From Luteibaculum sp964627445 (GTDB lineage: Bacteria; Bacteroidota; Bacteroidia; Flavobacteriales_D; Luteibaculaceae): DNA of 64,000 bases. The position numbers and the translations under genes were made by a program. The DNA is taken from NCBI GenBank assembly GCA_964627445.1, contig CAZVJF010000007.1:172314-236313 (forward strand), in the 5' to 3' direction. This document shows, piece after piece, positions 60,888 to 64,000 of this stretch. Within the stretch, counting starts at the first letter, position 1, and each line of letters begins with the position of its first letter. The notes beneath the pieces are model-generated. The model saw only the letters and a program-made list of their open reading frames with translations. It did not search any database and was not told the origin of the DNA.

Positions 60888-61924
60888 AACACACATATTG
60901 CCTTTGGGTAGCCTTGGTGCTACTGCTGGTGCCGGCTTGGAGCCGTGCGCAAGAGGTGCAATTTGCCCAGTTTTACAACGACCCATACCAACTGAACCCT
61001 GCCCTTTCGGGCGCTAGCAAATACAACCGCGTGGGAGTGCACATGCGCGACCAATGGCCAGGTATTAAAAACAACTATAAAAGCTACAGCATGTTGTACG
61101 ACATGCGCCTGGATAAAATAAATTCGGGCTTTGGTGCCTATGTATTGCAAGATGTGGCGGGCGATGGCGCCTTAACCTTTACTTCGGCTTCGCTGTCCTT
61201 TGCTTATGGCGCCATGATTAACATGCGGCAGATGATACGCTTTGGTATTCGCACCTCGTTTAACAACAGGCGTATCGACTTTAACCGCCTTTTGTTTGCC
61301 GACCAAATTTTACGAGAGACAACGGGGGCCTCGGTAGAGGGCTTCAACGTAAATCAAGTAAGCTACGTAGAATTTAGCGCGGGGGTGGAATACAAAATTA
61401 TTCCAGCCAATTTTAGAGTGGGTGTAGCGGTAGACCATCTAAACCGTGCCAACCAGTCGTTTACCAATTTTGCCTACAAGTTACCCATACGCACCTCGGC
61501 TTACATTATTTGGGATAAATACGTGCAAAGCGTTACTACCAGCGCCACTCCGGTGTACATGACCTTTGCCGCCCTGTACAAAACGCAGTTGAATTGGGAC
61601 CAAATCGATGTGGGATCCATATACCACTACGGTCCTATGGAGTTTGGTATTTTTTACCGCGGTATTCCTGGCCTTAAAGCATACCAACCCGGTTATACCA
61701 ACAATGCCGCCATTATTGGCTATTTGGGCTACCAGTGGCTAAATATGCACGTGGGCTACAACTACGACTTCACCGTGTCTAAGCTATCCAATGCCCACAG
61801 CCACGGTGCCCATGAGGTTACCCTGCTTATTGCCTGGAACAAATCTTTTAAGAAGAAAAAGCCACGCTCTATTCCCTGTTCCGATATCGTAGGAACCTCT
61901 AGCGTAAAAAAGGTGCGCTTTTAG
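60875..61924 (+). CDS. PorP/SprF family type IX secretion-associated membrane protein
   Basis: A 349-residue outer-membrane barrel protein whose start is TTG 60875, inside the adhesin gene; the leader LWVALVLLLVPAWSRAQ is then complete. The family beginning EVQFAQFYNDPYQLNPALSG, with RVGVHMRDQWPGI, is diagnostic, followed by many amphipathic strands (FGIRTSFNNRRIDFNRLLF, VGVAVDHLNRANQSF). SprF is needed for secretion of the adjacent SprB adhesin in Flavobacterium johnsoniae, so the two probably form an adhesin-secretion pair. Confidence 0.94.
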   Translation: MERVKHTYCLWVALVLLLVPAWSRAQEVQFAQFYNDPYQLNPALSGASKYNRVGVHMRDQWPGIKNNYKSYSMLYDMRLDKINSGFGAYVLQDVAGDGALTFTSASLSFAYGAMINMRQMIRFGIRTSFNNRRIDFNRLLFADQILRETTGASVEGFNVNQVSYVEFSAGVEYKIIPANFRVGVAVDHLNRANQSFTNFAYKLPIRTSAYIIWDKYVQSVTTSATPVYMTFAALYKTQLNWDQIDVGSIYHYGPMEFGIFYRGIPGLKAYQPGYTNNAAIIGYLGYQWLNMHVGYNYDFTVSKLSNAHSHGAHEVTLLIAWNKSFKKKKPRSIPCSDIVGTSSVKKVRF

Positions 61925-62029
61925 CACATCCACCCAACTGCTATTGCTCGCTTTCCTTTAAAATTTTTCTCAGTTGCGGTGTAATGCCTTAGCATCTACT
62001 GTGTATATTTTGGTGTTAAAACGCTGGAT

Positions 62030-63364
62030 ATGCCCACCTCCGCTCCTACGCTTTTGGCGCGCTCCTTAAACGAGCTTTCCGTTTACGTTCGCGGTTTGGT
62101 AGAAAACAAACTGTGGCTGCAAGTGCTTATTGGCTTTGCTCTGGGCGCCCTTTTGGGTGTTTTCCTCAATCCCAGTATGGGCTATATCCAAGCGGAAACC
62201 AGCATCTCCATAAGCCACTGGCTCAACCTTCCCGGTGAAGTGTTTATGAAGATGGTGCAAATGGTCATGATACCGTTGATTTTCACTTCCATAATGTCCG
62301 GCCTGGTAAACAACGCTTCCGACACCTTACAATCTTTTGGGGTACGCCTGCTGCTCTACTTCCTTTTTACCACTATGGTGGCCATTACTTTGGGTGTACT
62401 GGCAGCCTATATCCTGCGGCCAGGAGATTATATATCCAACAGCGGTCCCTTTAGTGTAACTGCCGCTACCCCTGCCGTAGAGAGTGCGGCCAAACCCGCC
62501 ATCAACATTCCCGAGAGCATCGCCAACATGATTCCCGTAAACCCCTTAGAGGCTATATTGACGGGAGAGCTCTTGAGCATTGTTATTTTCACCATTATCA
62601 TAGGCATAGCACTCACCCAACTCGACAGCAAAACGGCCCGCCCCGTTATCTCCTTTATGGAAGCCATACAAAAGATCTGCATGGTAGTGGTAGGATGGGC
62701 CATGCGCCTGGTACCCTATGCCGTATTTGGGCTCATTGCCGCCATGATGGCAAGCACAGGCACTGAGGCCTTGCTAGGGTTGGGATACTACATGGTGGTA
62801 GTATTGGCTGGATTGTTGGCTCTAACCCTGTTTTACTTGTTGGTGTATGCTTTACTGACGCGGCAAAACCCCTGGCACTTTCTACAACACATACGCGATG
62901 CGCAGCTCCTGGCTTTTTCTACCGCCAGCTCGGCAGCCGTAATGCCGCTGTCTATGAAGGTAGCCGATGAAAAGCTGGGCATATCGTCTAAAATCAGCGA
63001 TTTTGTAATCCCTATAGGCGCCACCATCAATATGGATGGCACGGCTTTGTTTCAGTCGCTTACCGTTATTTTTCTGGCTCAGGTGTACGGCATAGAGCTA
63101 GCCCTTACCGATGTGGTACTCCTCTCCTTTACCGTAGTAGCCGCCTCCATTGGCACACCCGCCATACCCGGTGGTGGTGTGGTAGTGCTGGCCACCGTAT
63201 TGCAAAGCAGTGGCATACCTGCCGAAGGATTGCTGGTTATTGTGGGCATAGATCGCATTTTGGGCATGTTTCGCACCGCGGTAAACGTTACCGGAGATTT
63301 GGTAGCCACCTCCATTTTTAACCGATGGTATGGCGGGGTAGTCAAAGTTCCTGCAGTAGCCTAA
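62030..63364 (+). CDS. Dicarboxylate/amino acid:cation symporter (DAACS family)
   Basis: A 444-residue inner-membrane transporter with about eight helices and two re-entrant loops. The family motifs are present: FSTASSAAVMPLSMKVADEK (serine-rich loop), PIGATINMDGTALFQ (NMDGT, ion and substrate binding) and PAIPGGGVVVLATVLQSSGI (second hairpin). Similar proteins take up glutamate, aspartate, succinate or fumarate with Na+ or H+; specificity cannot be assigned. The upstream gap has a TATATTTTGG promoter-like string at about 62000. No terminator is seen downstream. Confidence 0.94.
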   Translation: MPTSAPTLLARSLNELSVYVRGLVENKLWLQVLIGFALGALLGVFLNPSMGYIQAETSISISHWLNLPGEVFMKMVQMVMIPLIFTSIMSGLVNNASDTLQSFGVRLLLYFLFTTMVAITLGVLAAYILRPGDYISNSGPFSVTAATPAVESAAKPAINIPESIANMIPVNPLEAILTGELLSIVIFTIIIGIALTQLDSKTARPVISFMEAIQKICMVVVGWAMRLVPYAVFGLIAAMMASTGTEALLGLGYYMVVVLAGLLALTLFYLLVYALLTRQNPWHFLQHIRDAQLLAFSTASSAAVMPLSMKVADEKLGISSKISDFVIPIGATINMDGTALFQSLTVIFLAQVYGIELALTDVVLLSFTVVAASIGTPAIPGGGVVVLATVLQSSGIPAEGLLVIVGIDRILGMFRTAVNVTGDLVATSIFNRWYGGVVKVPAVA

Positions 63365-63560
63365 AATGGGCTTGGTTGGATGATGACCCAACCGATGCGC
63401 ATTACCCAAAATCTCTTGCAAAAAACTTTAGGTGCGCCTGGATTCTAGGAATTGCTACAACGCTTGATGCTATTGGCCTTTTCTGTACATTGAGAGCGGT
63501 ATATACAAAAGCGTGTATCGCGCACTGTCCTGATACACAAACGTTGGCTGTAATTAAAAA

Positions 63561-63938
63561 ATGAAACTGAACGAGCTTGAATTATTAATTCTAGGTGACA
63601 TTGTCGAGTATCAAAAGCGAATCAATGGATTCAATTTGGAGAGACAACTGGAATCTCTTGAAGTAAAAAATCGAGACTACACAGGATTCGGTGTCTATGT
63701 CTACTTTGACCCTAAAAGCCAAGCAGACCTGACTAACATACTAGGAGAAAGAAAAAAGTATTTAAGCTCTCCAATTGAAATTCACTTGGATTCCTTAGAA
63801 CACCATATTTCATTCGACTTAAACTTAAATGAAAAAGGTCAATTTGATTTCCTTGAAATAGTACCAAATGGAATTGATTCTTGGAATGGGAAATATGAAA
63901 AAATAAAAACTACAGCCAACAAAACCTATAAGCAATAG
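63561..63938 (+). CDS. Orphan protein, 125 residues, unknown function
   Basis: A clearly AT-richer gene than its neighbours. The product MKLNELELLILGDIVEYQKR... is mostly acidic and polar, with FGVYVYFDPKSQADL in the middle and no signal peptide, membrane helix or known motif. It resembles small immunity-like or stand-alone hypothetical proteins only in size and composition. The stop codon lies inside a strong hairpin. The 63365-63560 gap upstream holds no gene. Confidence 0.6.
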   Translation: MKLNELELLILGDIVEYQKRINGFNLERQLESLEVKNRDYTGFGVYVYFDPKSQADLTNILGERKKYLSSPIEIHLDSLEHHISFDLNLNEKGQFDFLEIVPNGIDSWNGKYEKIKTTANKTYKQ

Positions 63939-63955
63939 CGCCCTGCGGGACGCTA
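63936..63955 (+). other. Hairpin overlapping the stop of the orphan gene
   Basis: TAGCGCCCTGCGGGACGCTA has arms TAGCG/CGCTA plus an inner CCC/GGG, and the TAG is the stop codon. No T tract follows, so it is not a typical terminator. Confidence 0.6.
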
Positions 63956-64000
63956 CTGCTCATAGGTACTGTGTTAAAAAACAAGTATATTTAAAGGAAA

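Noticed and set aside
63936..63990. Integron attC site after the orphan gene
   Set aside because: The terminal boxes RYYYAAC and GTTRRRY are not both present at plausible positions, and no integrase is in the window.
1..64000. tRNA, rRNA, riboswitch and insertion-sequence genes
   Set aside because: Reading by eye found no cloverleaf ending in CCA, no rRNA-like stretch, no recognised riboswitch core and no transposase. A tRNAscan-SE/Infernal run would be needed to exclude them firmly.

Overview
This window comes from a chromosome of the phylum Bacteroidota, most likely a marine-type Flavobacteriales lineage. That placement is inferred from gene families. Two proteins carry gliding-motility-type C-terminal (CHU_C) domains, one of them paired with a PorP/SprF protein. 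A third protein has a type IX secretion (T9SS) type A sorting tail. A complete Bat aerotolerance operon is present, many exported proteins end their signal peptides in ...AQ, and several promoters resemble the Bacteroidota -7 element TAnnTTTG. I saw no tRNA or rRNA genes and no intact transposase.

Layout. 1-1589: end of a CHU_C surface protein. 1862-4684: proC-proB-proA proline operon with a terminator. 4791-8064: an outer-membrane-like protein, an S41 peptidase lipoprotein and an rRNA m5C methyltransferase. 8061-11549 (minus): a sulfur operon made of an ArsR regulator, a TauE/SafE exporter, a persulfide-dioxygenase/rhodanese fusion and two YeeE/YedE halves. 11580-13269: an aquaporin-like gene set between dispersed repeats. 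13270-14568: rmuC. 14687-23049 (minus): MoxR, DUF58, a BatD-like protein, then BatA, BatB, BatC, BatD and BatE, tightly overlapped. 23379-25507: a lipoprotein, a MazG-like hydrolase and a DUF4442 protein. 25538-26905: four copies of a palindromic composite repeat with a small GIY-YIG nuclease gene in the middle. 26961-29969: ribH, a TPR protein, recF, a DUF721 protein and an ArsR-type regulator. 30233-34859: two Yip1-like paralogues, envelope proteins and more repeat copies. 34860-38133: an SPFH protein and an overlapping DoxX/DUF2071/methyltransferase/membrane-protein operon. 38271-40822: a coupled MazG-like hydrolase and a 740-residue nuclease-helicase. 40875-45836: a DinB-family protein, then an AraC/SRPBCC cluster between two arrays of a ~202-bp repeat, one of which contains a 100-N assembly gap. 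45837-51428: a serine hydrolase, small enzymes, a T9SS cargo protein, a hibernation factor and an FKBP. 51879-61924: a 3002-residue SprB-repeat adhesin overlapping its SprF partner. 62030-63364: a dicarboxylate/amino-acid symporter. 63561-63938: an AT-rich orphan gene.

The most interesting locus is 38271-40822. The second protein appears to join a GIY-YIG nuclease, a DUF2075-type superfamily 1 helicase and a LexA/CI-like S24 autoprotease. An Ala-Gly bond, a Ser and a Lys lie at spacings close to those of lambda CI. It is translationally coupled to an NTP pyrophosphohydrolase, which suggests a damage- or phage-responsive system. The second main theme is three families of structured repeats. 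In one of them the inner hairpin stem changes sequence while keeping its base pairing.
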